NCBI RefSeq assembly: GCF_900187405.1
Contig: NZ_LT896716.1
Span: 2,422,001-2,486,000, forward strand
Direction: 5' to 3'
Source of the DNA: Geobacter sp. DSM 9736
Lineage (GTDB): Bacteria; Desulfobacterota; Desulfuromonadia; Geobacterales; Geobacteraceae
Length of the DNA: 64,000 nucleotides
In this document: piece after piece, positions 35,769 to 43,966 of the stretch
How positions within the stretch are numbered: position 1 is the stretch's first letter
Layout: every line of letters starts with the position of its first letter
Notes under the pieces: model-generated
What the model was told of the DNA's origin: nothing
Database searches by the model: none
What the model saw: the letters and a program-made list of their open reading frames with translations, nothing else
Translations under genes and position numbers: made by a program

Positions 35769-35974
35769 CCGCCCCTCTCTGAAAGGGGTGAGGCAAACAT
35801 CGCCACGACTACCGAGAACCATCTTAAGACTGGTGCGGAATAACATGGCCCTCCCTTGCCGGTAAACAGCGCAGGAAAGGGACTCCGCAACCCCGCACTT
35901 TTCATTCAGTATCCGGTGGATCAACAACCACGGTAGGCCCGCCGACAGCAGCGGGAATCGGGAGGGGAATGGTC
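35769..35974 (+). promoter_or_regulatory. candidate structured 5' leader RNA (riboswitch-like), class unknown
   Basis: Several hairpins can form in succession. They are CCCCT/AGGGG (about 35771-35788), GGTGA/TCGCC just after it, and CCA/TGG around the AGAACCATCTTAAGACTGG segment. The largest is a multi-part element closed by TGCGGA/TCCGCA (about 35834-35897) with an inner CCCT/AGGG pairing. The order and conserved-looking single-stranded bases suggest a folded leader. It did not match the cyclic-di-GMP/cyclic-AMP-GMP (GEMM), cobalamin, TPP, glycine, SAM or FMN consensus as I remember them. Confidence 0.4.
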
Positions 35975-36181
35975 ATGGTTATTCTGGTGCGGTGTCAAGA
36001 CGATTCAATTGCTCCGGCCCTGCAATCACATCTCGATGAATTGGCGTGTAGCGGCCTCATTACTGCCTATCTCACGGGAGGCAGGTGGGTAGCCGTGGAG
36101 CAGAGGGGGGCAGAACCGGAGTCATCTCCCCTGCCCAAGCGGCTCTCCACACGTCCTCCGGCGATCGCCGCCGGGTTCTGA
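35975..36181 (+). CDS. GSU3473-like small protein
   Basis: A 68-residue protein beginning MVILVRCQDDS with DELACSGLITAYLTGGRWVAVE in the middle. This resembles a family of small Geobacter proteins (GSU3473 family) that share a VLIRCQN-type start and an I-xAFLRSEGWV-like core. Function unknown. Start ATG 35975 fits GGGAGGGG at 35960-35967; the ATG at 35969 is too close to that site. It is the only gene after the long leader described above. Confidence 0.6.
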   Translation: MVILVRCQDDSIAPALQSHLDELACSGLITAYLTGGRWVAVEQRGAEPESSPLPKRLSTRPPAIAAGF

Positions 36182-36207
36182 CGACAAACCGGGGGCGAGC
36201 GCTCCCG

Positions 36208-36540
36208 CTACGCCCTGATCATCACAAGCAACATCTTGAAACGCTTCCTGGCGCGCACGGCGTGAGGCTGGTTGGCCGGCATGATTACCATCTGCCCAGC
36301 CTTCAGGACGTGCTCGTCCCCCGAGATCACCACCTCCGCCTCTCCGTCGACTATCTGAACGAATGCGTCGAAAGGTGCGGTATGCTCGCTCAGCCCCTGC
36401 CCCTCATCGAACGCGAAAACGGTGATGGTGCCGATTTTCTTGTCGATCAGCGTACGGCTTACGACCGATCCCTCCTGATATGCGATCATTTCGGACGTGG
36501 TAAACACCTGACCCGTTGCAGCACCCTTGCTGTCTCCCAT
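36208..36540 (-). CDS. cupin domain protein
   Basis: A 110-residue single-domain cupin. Motif 1 is degenerate (GQGLSEHTAPFDAFVQIVDGEAEV) and motif 2 is GQMVIMPANQPHAV; with few histidines, metal binding is uncertain. The fold is small and cytoplasmic, of the type often used for small-molecule binding or detoxification. The start ATG at 36540 has GGAAGGAGA upstream. It converges with the small gene ending at 36181 and may be co-transcribed with the zinc-ribbon gene upstream of it (gap 131 bases). Confidence 0.85.
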   Translation of the reverse strand: MGDSKGAATGQVFTTSEMIAYQEGSVVSRTLIDKKIGTITVFAFDEGQGLSEHTAPFDAFVQIVDGEAEVVISGDEHVLKAGQMVIMPANQPHAVRARKRFKMLLVMIRA

Positions 36541-36671
36541 AACTTTTCTCCTTCCTTTCTCATTACGGCGAAGCCGTTGTCAAAACTCTAATAGATCGGG
36601 AGCGAAAATCAATTGACGGACATCAAGGAAAAGCTGCTTCAATGAAAATTTTGCGAAGGGGTCGAGAGGAA

Positions 36672-36926
36672 TCAGGCAGGGATGTCCCGGCGGGAAGCAC
36701 GGGCTCTCAGACCTGCCCGCATGAGGAGCTGCGCGGCAAATCTGTCGGTTATAAGCGTGTACTCGCGGTAGCTCAGATACCGGATGTGGCTGCACTGGCC
36801 GCACTCCACCGGTTTAGTGGTCTTCATGTCCCGTTCCGGCACTGAGATCTCCTCTCCGCAGCCGAGGCAGTCGAGGAGGAAGAACGGTTCTTCCCTATCG
36901 GCGATGTTTTTAAATTCGAGCTTCAT
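36672..36926 (-). CDS. small zinc-ribbon-like hypothetical protein
   Basis: An 84-residue protein with two cysteine pairs, CLGCGEE (about residues 20-26) and CGQCSHI (about 43-49), spaced as in a zinc ribbon. The C-terminal part is helical and basic (RFAAQLLMRAGLRARASRR). No membrane segment or signal peptide. Function unknown; possibly nucleic-acid or protein binding. Transcribed divergently from the aminotransferase gene. Confidence 0.6.
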   Translation of the reverse strand: MKLEFKNIADREEPFFLLDCLGCGEEISVPERDMKTTKPVECGQCSHIRYLSYREYTLITDRFAAQLLMRAGLRARASRRDIPA

Positions 36927-37031
36927 AAAGCTTTACCCGCACTAAATATTTTTAGCCACAATAACACAGCTTTCGTAATTTTCAACCGTTTTTTCAGCAC
37001 TTCCGCCGAAACTTCGTACGACAATTTCTCC

Positions 37032-37060
37032 TTGCGCGGGAGCGCAAAGAGTTGTATCTA
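37032..37060 (+). promoter_or_regulatory. predicted promoter of the aminotransferase-PPTase pair
   Basis: TTGCGC (37032-37037), a 17-base spacer and TATCTA (37055-37060), 35 bases before the aminotransferase start. By-eye prediction. Confidence 0.4.
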
Positions 37061-37094
37061 CGTGCGGTGCAGCTAATGCATTTGGAGCTCCACC

Positions 37095-38261
37095 ATGAGG
37101 TATACCGTTTCCGAAACCATCCGATCCGTTCACCCTCCTCCTATTTCCGAGGTAAAACGGTGGATTGCGGGAACCAGGCATACAGATCTCATCGATCTCT
37201 GCCAGGCCGTCCCCGACTACCCTCCCGCCCCTGCGCTGACCGACCATCTCGGCTCGATCCTCAACGATCCGCAAACCTCCCGCTACTCGCCCGACGAGGG
37301 GCTTCCGGAGGTGCGGGAAGCCGTCTGCGCACGTTATGAACGGAGATACGGCGCCAGGATATCTCCCGATCAGATCTGCCTCACCATCGGTGCCAGCCAG
37401 GCCTTCTGGCTCGCCGTGGTCACGCTCTGCCGCGCTGGAGACCGGATCATAGTCCAGTCACCCTGCTACTTCGATCACCCCATGGCTCTCGACATGCTCG
37501 GCATCGGCAGCACGTTCGCCCCTTTTTCGGAGGATCGTGGCGGCATACCTTCACCCGAAACCATAGAACGCCTGATTTCCCCCCGCACCAGGGCAATCCT
37601 CATCGTCACTCCAAGCAACCCCACCGGAGTCGTAATACCTCCGACGGTCATCCATGACCTGCTGGAAGTAGCGAAGCGGCACCGGATAGCGCTGATCCTT
37701 GATGAAACATACAGCGACTTCATCCCCGGAGGCGCGCGGCCGCATGATATCTTCACGGATGAAGCGTGGAGCGACAACTTCATCCACATAATGTCTTTCG
37801 GAAAAACCTACGCTCTAACCGGTTACCGCGCCGGCATGCTTGCCGCCTCCGCCGAATTCGTGCAGCACGCCCTCAAGGCCCAGGACTCGATGGCTGTATG
37901 CCAGCCGCGGGTTACCCAGCATGCGGTGCAATTCGGGGTAAACCACCTGGAAGAGTGGGTTGGGGAAAAGCGCCTGATGATGGAGCGCCGCCACGACCGG
38001 TTCCGGTCCGAATTCAGCACTCCCGGCAACCCTTTCAGCCTCGTCGCCAGCGGAACATTTTTCGCCTGGGTAAGACACCCGTATGCCGGAAAAACCGGTC
38101 GGGAGGTGGCAAAACGCCTCGTGGAAGAAAGTGGAGTGCTGACGCTTCCGGGGGAAGTGTTCGGGCCGGGGCTCGAACCGTACCTGCGACTTGCATTCGG
38201 CAATATCGGCGAAGAAGCCATCCCCGAAGCCGTTGCGCGCTTCCGCTCATTCCCCGCCTGA
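37095..38261 (+). CDS. PLP-dependent aminotransferase, class I/II
   Basis: A 388-residue fold-type I enzyme. The pyridoxal-phosphate lysine is K237 in SFGKTYALTGYRAG; other core motifs are TIGASQAFWLAV, VTPSNPTG (substrate carboxylate and cofactor contacts) and LDETYSDF. Length and motifs fit the aspartate/aromatic/alanine-type aminotransferases; the substrate cannot be told. GGAG lies upstream of ATG 37095. The PPTase gene begins seven bases after its stop, so the two form an operon; no reason for this pairing is known to me. Confidence 0.85.
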   Translation: MRYTVSETIRSVHPPPISEVKRWIAGTRHTDLIDLCQAVPDYPPAPALTDHLGSILNDPQTSRYSPDEGLPEVREAVCARYERRYGARISPDQICLTIGASQAFWLAVVTLCRAGDRIIVQSPCYFDHPMALDMLGIGSTFAPFSEDRGGIPSPETIERLISPRTRAILIVTPSNPTGVVIPPTVIHDLLEVAKRHRIALILDETYSDFIPGGARPHDIFTDEAWSDNFIHIMSFGKTYALTGYRAGMLAASAEFVQHALKAQDSMAVCQPRVTQHAVQFGVNHLEEWVGEKRLMMERRHDRFRSEFSTPGNPFSLVASGTFFAWVRHPYAGKTGREVAKRLVEESGVLTLPGEVFGPGLEPYLRLAFGNIGEEAIPEAVARFRSFPA

Positions 38262-38268
38262 GCGTCCG

Positions 38269-39009
38269 ATGTACGTGCCGGCAACCAATCTCTCCCCCTC
38301 GGAAGTGCATATCTGGCAATTCATGCTCGACCTTCCCGCAGATTTGCGCAGCAATCTGCGCCTCCTGCTGGACGACGAGGAACTGAAACGGGCGGACAGG
38401 CTGCTGGATCGTGAAGCAGCCGGGAGGTTCATCAACTGTCGAGGACTGCTCCGCCAAGTCCTGTCGGCATATTGCGGCACCCCCCCCGGAGACATCCGCC
38501 TCTCCTATGGCCCTTTCGGCAAACCCTGTCTCGAAGCTGATTCCCCGCTTCGATTCAACCTCAGCCACTCACGAAACCTGGCGGTACTTGCGGTAGCCAT
38601 GGGTACCGAGGTAGGAATCGACATCGAAGCAGTCGATCCCGCCCTCCCCTACGGAAACATCTCAAGAACCTTCTTCTCTCGGGACGAATGTGCATATATA
38701 GAGGGGCTGCCCGACGCGCATCGCCTTGCCGCGTTCTACGAATGCTGGACATGCAAGGAGGCTTACCAGAAAGGATGCGGTGCCGGCTTTTCTCTCCCCT
38801 CAGACTGCTTCACGATAGTATTTCCTCCGGGCCGGGACCCTGAAATGGCGAGCCACCGAATTCAGCCTGACGAAACCCGCCGCTGGACTTTTCACAAATT
38901 ACCCCTGCGGCACGGCTTTTCGGGCGCACTGGCCATTGAAGGAAAAGCTCAGCAAATACGCATGCTTACATCAGAGGGAAAGTATTTCACGGAAGTGGAA
39001 TGGCCATAA
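38269..39009 (+). CDS. Sfp-type 4'-phosphopantetheinyl transferase
   Basis: A 246-residue Sfp/Gsp-family protein. It shows FNLSHSRNLAVLAV, GIDIEAVDP (about residue 114, magnesium ligands) and FYECWTCKEAYQKG (about residue 159), the three standard family motifs. It transfers phosphopantetheine from CoA to carrier-protein serines. The four ACP domains of PfaA, 20 kb upstream, are the obvious local substrates, which would make it the PfaE equivalent. A role with another synthase cannot be excluded. Start ATG 38269. Confidence 0.88.
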   Translation: MYVPATNLSPSEVHIWQFMLDLPADLRSNLRLLLDDEELKRADRLLDREAAGRFINCRGLLRQVLSAYCGTPPGDIRLSYGPFGKPCLEADSPLRFNLSHSRNLAVLAVAMGTEVGIDIEAVDPALPYGNISRTFFSRDECAYIEGLPDAHRLAAFYECWTCKEAYQKGCGAGFSLPSDCFTIVFPPGRDPEMASHRIQPDETRRWTFHKLPLRHGFSGALAIEGKAQQIRMLTSEGKYFTEVEWP

Positions 39010-39039
39010 TGACAAAAAATTAATTTTTTGCTTTTTAGC

Positions 39040-39107
39040 TTGACTAGACCCTGGCCGTACAGTAGAATCCGGTTCTACTTTGGTGTCAACAGTTTCAAAT
39101 GTATACT
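39040..39107 (+). promoter_or_regulatory. promoter region of CoA-transferase gene with operator-like palindrome
   Basis: A promoter TTGACT (39040-39045), 17-base spacer, TAGAAT (39063-39068) is overlapped at its -10 by a perfect inverted repeat AGTAGAA-TCCGG-TTCTACT (39061-39079). A second possible promoter follows: TTGGTG (39080-39085), 16 bases, TATACT (39102-39107). The palindrome position suggests repression of the first promoter. HgtR-type control of acetate metabolism in Geobacter is one hypothesis; I cannot confirm its site. Confidence 0.5.
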
Positions 39108-39167
39108 GTGTACTGAATCAAGATCGGCAGATCTTGTCGTTAACATCAACACCAACAGGAGGAAACA

Positions 39168-40763
39168 ATGTCTGAGTACGGCACACTGCAAGATCGCGTC
39201 CGCTGTAAGTCGCTGATGAACAAGGTCATGAAGCCCGAGGACACCGTCCAGTTCTTCAAACCGGGTATGAACCTCGGCTGGTCGGGCTTTACCCCCGCCG
39301 GTTACCCCAAAGTGGTACCCATCGCGCTTGCAGACCACGTGGAGAAGAACGGCCTGCAGGGCAAGATGAAGTTCAACCTCTTCATCGGCGCCTCGGTTGG
39401 TGCGGAAACCGAAGACCGCTGGGCCACCCTCGACATGATCGACCGCCGCTGGCCGTACCAGACCGGCAAGAATATCGCCGCCGGCATCAACGAGGGGCGC
39501 ATCCGGATGGGTGACAAACACCTCTCCCTCTTCGCCCAGGACCTCGGCTACGGCTTCTACACCAAGGATTCCCCCACAGGCAAGCTCGACCTCGCAATCA
39601 TTGAAGTCTCCGCAATCACCGAAGACGGCGGCCTTGTTCCGACCTCCTCCTGCGGCGTCATACCTGAAATCCTCATGATCTGCGACAAGATCATCGTTGA
39701 GGTCAACACCGGACAGCCTTCGTTTGAAGGCATCCACGACCTGATCACCCCGCAAACCCCGCCGAACCGGCAAGTTTTTAACATCACCAAGGCCGATTCC
39801 AGGATAGGCCAGACCTTTATTCCATGCGATCCAAACAAGATCATCGCTGTGGTCGAGTCCAAGCTGCGCGACCAGGGCCGCGCGTTCGCCGAGCAGGACG
39901 ACACGTCTGAAGCTATTGCCAATCATGTCATCGACTTCTTCACTGCTGAAGTGAAAGCCGGGCGTCTGCCGAAGAACCTGCTGCCGATCCAGTCGGGCGT
40001 CGGCTCCATCGCAAATGCCGTCATCGGCGGCCTTGCCAAGGGTCCTTTTAAAAACCTGACTGTTTTCACCGAGGTGCTCCAGGATACCATGCTCGATCTG
40101 TTCGATTCGGGCAAGCTTGACGCGGCCTCCTCCTGTTCCTTGTCCCTCTCCGCAAATCCCGGGTTCCCGCGTTTCTTCGAGAACATGGACAAGTACTTCG
40201 ACAAGATCGTATTGCGCCCACTCTCCATCTCCAACGCACCTGAACCGATCCGTCGCCTCGGGTGCATTGCCATGAACACCCCGGTCGAGATCGATATCTA
40301 TGCACATGCCAACTCGACTCTTGTTGGCGGTACCCGGATGATCAACGGCCTTGGCGGTTCCGGTGACTTCCTCCGCAACGGCTATCTCAAGATGATGCAC
40401 ACCCCGTCGTCACGTCCTTCCAAGACCGACCCGACCGGCATCTCCTGCGTCGTGCCGCACTGCTCGCACATCGACCACACCGAGCACGATCTTGACTGCG
40501 TAATCACCGAGCAGGGACTCGCCGACCTCCGCGGCCTGGCGCCGAAGGACCGCGCTCGCCGCATCATCGAGAAGTGTGCACATCCCGACTACAAGGCGCA
40601 GTTGACCGAGTACCTCGATATCGCCGAGAAAGACTGCCTCAAGCGCAAGGTTGGGCACGAGCCGCAACTGTGGGACCGCGCGTTCAAAATGCATCTCAAC
40701 CTGGAGCGTAACGGCACGATGAAGCTCAAGAACTGGGATGTCAAGATCGACCTCTGCGAGTAG
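39168..40763 (+). CDS. succinyl-CoA:acetate CoA-transferase (acetyl-CoA hydrolase/transferase family)
   Basis: A 531-residue class I CoA-transferase. The likely catalytic glutamate is E302 in FTEVLQD, the motif that holds the active Glu in AarC-type enzymes. Other motifs are GVGSIANAVIGGL, MINGLGGSGDFLRNG and ITEQGLADLRGL. In acetate-oxidising Geobacter such enzymes activate acetate with succinyl-CoA and so complete the TCA cycle. Acetyl-CoA hydrolase is a common but probably wrong generic annotation. It has a strong AGGAGG ribosome binding site, its own regulated-looking promoter and its own terminator, so it is monocistronic; codon use looks optimised for high expression. Confidence 0.9.
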   Translation: MSEYGTLQDRVRCKSLMNKVMKPEDTVQFFKPGMNLGWSGFTPAGYPKVVPIALADHVEKNGLQGKMKFNLFIGASVGAETEDRWATLDMIDRRWPYQTGKNIAAGINEGRIRMGDKHLSLFAQDLGYGFYTKDSPTGKLDLAIIEVSAITEDGGLVPTSSCGVIPEILMICDKIIVEVNTGQPSFEGIHDLITPQTPPNRQVFNITKADSRIGQTFIPCDPNKIIAVVESKLRDQGRAFAEQDDTSEAIANHVIDFFTAEVKAGRLPKNLLPIQSGVGSIANAVIGGLAKGPFKNLTVFTEVLQDTMLDLFDSGKLDAASSCSLSLSANPGFPRFFENMDKYFDKIVLRPLSISNAPEPIRRLGCIAMNTPVEIDIYAHANSTLVGGTRMINGLGGSGDFLRNGYLKMMHTPSSRPSKTDPTGISCVVPHCSHIDHTEHDLDCVITEQGLADLRGLAPKDRARRIIEKCAHPDYKAQLTEYLDIAEKDCLKRKVGHEPQLWDRAFKMHLNLERNGTMKLKNWDVKIDLCE

Positions 40764-40784
40764 TCTTCGACGAAAGCCGAAATC

Positions 40785-40817
40785 AAAAAAGCCGCCGGGA
40801 ATTCCGGCGGCTTTTTT
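40785..40817 (+). terminator. bidirectional intrinsic terminator
   Basis: AAAAAAGCCGCCGG (40785-40798), five-base loop, CCGGCGGCTTTTTT (40804-40817). With A-tract on one side and T-tract on the other it can end both the CoA-transferase gene and the convergent methyltransferase gene. Confidence 0.9.
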
Positions 40818-40838
40818 CATGCCTCGAATCGGTACGTC

Positions 40839-41585
40839 TCAGAAGTCGGTCTCTCCGCCAGGCTTTGAACAGATAATAGTAACCATTCCGCCATTGCTTC
40901 CGCACTCCTCGATATCAAAACCGACCTCCGTAAACAGCCCCAGCAGCGGATCGAGCGGCAGGCGCAACTTGGGGTAGCAGCTCTTGAGAAGATCCCAGCC
41001 GCCTCCCCTCCGCTGGTAGACCAGATCATGGACCATGACATGCTGCTCCCCGTATTCGAGAAAGCAGGTGAAAATCGTATCCGGGTCGCTTTTCACCGGA
41101 ATGAACCTGTCGACTCCGTCCAGCTCGAATGAAAGATCGCGATACGTAATCACGAAGAGACCCCGGGGAGCCAGGATGCGAAAAACTTCCTCGACAAGGT
41201 TCACCACCTGCCCTGCCGATGTCAGATGCGGCAGGGTGTCACCCATGCATACACAAAGCTCCACCGGCTCATTCAGATTACTTACGGTCTCTAACATGTC
41301 ACCCAGGATCGTCGTAACCGGCAAATCCCCCCGCCGGCATTCAAGCTCCCGGAGCAGGGTCGAAGATGTATCCACCGACAACACGCTGAACCCGAGGCGC
41401 CCCAAAGCCAGCGACTGGAACCCTGAGCCTGCTCCCAGATCGATGGCCTTACCCGATCTGCGCGCCACGATACCGCGCCCGGCAAAAAAGGCCTCGTTTC
41501 CCGCAACCTTTTCTTCATAGTCTCCGAAAAGCCAGGAATAGTAATCGGCAAGCAGGTTGTCGTAGTGCTCCTGCACCGTCGCCAT
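40839..41585 (-). CDS. class I SAM-dependent methyltransferase
   Basis: A 248-residue Rossmann-type methyltransferase. Motif I is AIDLGAGSGFQSLALGRLG, followed by VLSVDTSSTLL, the acidic ILGDMLETV segment and LCVCMGDTLPHL. The substrate is not evident. Start ATG 41585 follows GGGGG in GACAAGGGGGCATT; longer in-frame versions up to 41672 lack a site. It stands alone on the minus strand, with its 3' end against the bidirectional terminator. Confidence 0.85.
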   Translation of the reverse strand: MATVQEHYDNLLADYYSWLFGDYEEKVAGNEAFFAGRGIVARRSGKAIDLGAGSGFQSLALGRLGFSVLSVDTSSTLLRELECRRGDLPVTTILGDMLETVSNLNEPVELCVCMGDTLPHLTSAGQVVNLVEEVFRILAPRGLFVITYRDLSFELDGVDRFIPVKSDPDTIFTCFLEYGEQHVMVHDLVYQRRGGGWDLLKSCYPKLRLPLDPLLGLFTEVGFDIEECGSNGGMVTIICSKPGGETDF

Positions 41586-41740
41586 AATGCCCCCTTGTCC
41601 CCAATGATGGTTTCCCTCTCGATCCGGCACGATACACGCCGGACAAATGCTAGTCAAGGCTACGGCCATCATTGTCTCAGGTAAATCGAAGACGCAGCCG
41701 AAGAGGTTATCCAGGGTAATTATCGTAAAAGGAGATGGAA

Positions 41741-42175
41741 ATGCTTGTCGAATGGCGGGAAGAGCTCGCGACGGGGAATCCGACCATAGATTCCCAGCAC
41801 AAGGAACTGTTCAGAAGACTGGAAGGGCTGTCCAAGGCATGTCAGGAGGGGAAGGGGCGGCAGGAGCTGCATGGCCTCCTTCAGTTCCTGCGAGAGTATG
41901 TTGTACGGCATTTTGCAGACGAGGAACGGCTGCAGCTTGAGTACGGATACCCCGACTACCGCCACCACAAGGCGCAGCACGACGGTTTTGTGGCCGAGAT
42001 AGCCGCACTCGACTCTCAGCTGGCCTCGGAGGGTACTACTCTCCCGCTCATGGTGCTCACAAACAGCGTCGTCTTCAACTGGCTCGGCAACCACATCATC
42101 AGAATGGACTCCAAACTAGCGGATTTCGTTCGCAAGTCAGAGACCGCGGATGAGGTCACTCCTTCACGAAACTGA
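41741..42175 (+). CDS. bacteriohemerythrin
   Basis: A 144-residue single-domain hemerythrin. The classic di-iron ligands are visible: IDSQHKELF, VRHFADEERLQ, YRHHKAQHDGFV and WLGNHIIRMD. It reversibly binds oxygen and may protect anaerobic enzymes or deliver oxygen. Start ATG 41741 is correctly spaced from AAAGGAG; ATG 41735 is too close. Its last 20 bases overlap the 3' end of the convergent msrB gene. Confidence 0.93.
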   Translation: MLVEWREELATGNPTIDSQHKELFRRLEGLSKACQEGKGRQELHGLLQFLREYVVRHFADEERLQLEYGYPDYRHHKAQHDGFVAEIAALDSQLASEGTTLPLMVLTNSVVFNWLGNHIIRMDSKLADFVRKSETADEVTPSRN

Positions 42176-42665
42176 GGGCGGCTGAATTCATGCAGTAGCG
42201 CAGGCCTCCAGGGGGCGGACCGTCTTCGAAGACATGCCCGAGATGGGAGTCACAGCGAGCGCAGAGGACTTCCGTTCGTCGAGTGAACCATGAGCGGTCC
42301 TCGGCGGTCCGTATGTTCTCGGGAGCAACGGGAGCAGTGAAACTGGGCCACCCTGTCCCCGATTCGTACTTCGTTTCGGAGCGGAAAAGATCCAGGCCGC
42401 AACAGACACAGCGGTAGATCCCCCTGTCATGCTTATCCCAGTAGGCGTTCGCGAAGGGCCTTTCCGTTCCCTTGCGCCGCGTCACCTCGAACTGCTCAGG
42501 CGACAGTGCGCTTCGCCACTCCTCGTCGCTTTTCCGTACCTTCTCCATAGATACATATCCTTTCCGGGCAACCGAATAGAACTGGAGGATCGCGGCCGCC
42601 CCGGCGCACTCGCAGAATAAAGTCATGACCAGAGCCGCCACGGCTCCGCGCATTGCGCGCCTCAT
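42156..42665 (-). CDS. msrB: exported peptide-methionine (R)-S-oxide reductase
   Basis: A 169-residue MsrB with an N-terminal signal sequence (MRRAMRGAVAALVMTLFCECAG). The catalytic cysteine is C158 in RYCMNSAAL; the zinc site is formed by CVCCGL and CARCDSHLGH; the substrate region is GTGWPSF. It repairs oxidised methionine, here probably in the periplasm because of the signal. GGAGGGAG lies just upstream of ATG 42665. The metallo-hydrolase gene starts upstream and ends 20 bases before it, so they probably form one operon. Confidence 0.9.
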   Translation of the reverse strand: MRRAMRGAVAALVMTLFCECAGAAAILQFYSVARKGYVSMEKVRKSDEEWRSALSPEQFEVTRRKGTERPFANAYWDKHDRGIYRCVCCGLDLFRSETKYESGTGWPSFTAPVAPENIRTAEDRSWFTRRTEVLCARCDSHLGHVFEDGPPPGGLRYCMNSAALSFVKE

Positions 42666-42685
42666 ACATCTCCCTCCTTCAGTCA

Positions 42686-43543
42686 TCAGGTCTCTCTACT
42701 CCCCGGCATCGTGAAAATATAGGTATCCCCATGGTTCAGGTAATGAACCCTGTCCTCCAGCCCAGCCTCCCGCACCGCTTTCTGGAAATCCTCCAGCGAT
42801 GACTTGAACACCGTGTAGTCGTTGTAGTGGATCGGAATGGCGGTACGGGGGCGGATTAACCGGATTGCCTCAATTCCCTGCCGGGCATCCATCGTCACCA
42901 GGACCCCCAGGACCTTCGTCCCTCCAAGGTGCAGGAGGGCCAGGTTGATGTTGGGGTAACGCTTCGGCACCTGGGAGAGTTCGTCATGCATGAGAGTATC
43001 GCCCGAAATGTAAAGCCTGAAGATGTCATCCCCCTTCCCCCATTCGAGCAGGCTCCCCATCACCGAAGGCAGCAGGGCGTTGACGACACCCGGGCCGTGC
43101 CTTCCGGGCATGGCGGTGATTCGGAGATGGGCCTCCCCCTTCACCACCGTGACCGATTCCCATGTATCCAGTCCCTCGACGGCATCAAACCCCTTCCGTC
43201 CGAGAGCTTTCGCGGCATGGACAGTGGTTACGATAGGGAGAGCCTTGCTGAGCTTTGCTTCAGCAACACGGTCCCAATGATCTCCGTGCAGATGGGAGAG
43301 AAGGCAGAGATCGAGATGCGGCAGGTCCTCGATTTCCAGCGCGGGATTAGTGCGCCTCCTGGAGGTGAGGCCGTATCCGAGATGCGCATGGTCCCCGGAG
43401 TGAAGAAAGTTCGGGTCGGTCAGGATGGTGAACCCGCCGCAGGTGATGACTGTAGTCGCCGTGCCGACGAAAAGAATGGAGCCGCTGTATTTCGATGAAA
43501 TTTGGCCGTCTCCGGGTAGGGTGATGGTGCGCGCTACTGCCAT
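42686..43543 (-). CDS. metallo-beta-lactamase-fold hydrolase (UlaG/YfhI-like)
   Basis: A 285-residue MBL-fold protein with the metal motif SHLHGDHWD. Later elements of the fold follow: AMPGRHGPG, LYISGDTLMHDEL, LALLHLGGTKVLG and the C-terminal IPIHYNDYTVFKS. The arrangement fits the UlaG/RomA-like cytoplasmic hydrolases, including NAPE-PLD-like proteins; the substrate is unknown. AAGGAGGAAG is a strong ribosome binding site. It leads the msrB operon. Confidence 0.85.
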   Translation of the reverse strand: MAVARTITLPGDGQISSKYSGSILFVGTATTVITCGGFTILTDPNFLHSGDHAHLGYGLTSRRRTNPALEIEDLPHLDLCLLSHLHGDHWDRVAEAKLSKALPIVTTVHAAKALGRKGFDAVEGLDTWESVTVVKGEAHLRITAMPGRHGPGVVNALLPSVMGSLLEWGKGDDIFRLYISGDTLMHDELSQVPKRYPNINLALLHLGGTKVLGVLVTMDARQGIEAIRLIRPRTAIPIHYNDYTVFKSSLEDFQKAVREAGLEDRVHYLNHGDTYIFTMPGSRET

Positions 43544-43665
43544 AAGCTTCCTCCTTCTCCCGCCGGACGGGCAAAGGCTGGATTCATTTCAGTAACTGTA
43601 ACAAAGCCGGGGAAAGCGTCAATGTCGAGAGGAAAGTGATGAGAACAAAAATTTCTTAAAGCGGC

Positions 43666-43693
43666 TTAACATATCGGACTGCGCTGCTATACT
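43666..43693 (+). promoter_or_regulatory. predicted promoter of the small zinc-ribbon gene
   Basis: TTAACA (43666-43671), 16-base spacer, TATACT (43688-43693), 31 bases before the start of the gene at 43724. Confidence 0.5.
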
Positions 43694-43723
43694 TGTAGGA
43701 CATTAGTCCCAAGGAGACAGAAG

Positions 43724-43966
43724 ATGAAGATACCGGCGTTTGCGTTTACCTGCACCAACTGCCACGGAGAAACCGTGATCGACTTCCATCATATCAATTT
43801 CACCCGCACCTACACATGCGGCGAGTGCAACAGGCAGTTCAAGATCTCCAAGAAGCAGGGGCTGAGCATCAGCGCCCAGCTGGAAAACTACCTTGGTTCT
43901 CTCCCGCACGAGGAACTGGTATTCGTGAAGAAACAGACTGGAGGGAGCAGGGTGACTAGACACTGA
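43724..43966 (+). CDS. small zinc-ribbon protein
   Basis: An 80-residue protein with CTNCHGE (about residues 10-16) and CGECNRQ (about 32-38), a four-cysteine zinc ribbon. A basic and helical tail follows. AAGGAGACAG lies upstream of ATG 43724. Function unknown; single gene with its own promoter and a following hairpin. Confidence 0.65.
   Translation: MKIPAFAFTCTNCHGETVIDFHHINFTRTYTCGECNRQFKISKKQGLSISAQLENYLGSLPHEELVFVKKQTGGSRVTRH

Noticed and set aside
35769-35974. Reading the leader before the GSU3473-like gene as a GEMM, cobalamin or SAM riboswitch
   Set aside because: None of the conserved core sequences of those classes could be found, so it is left as an unidentified structured leader.
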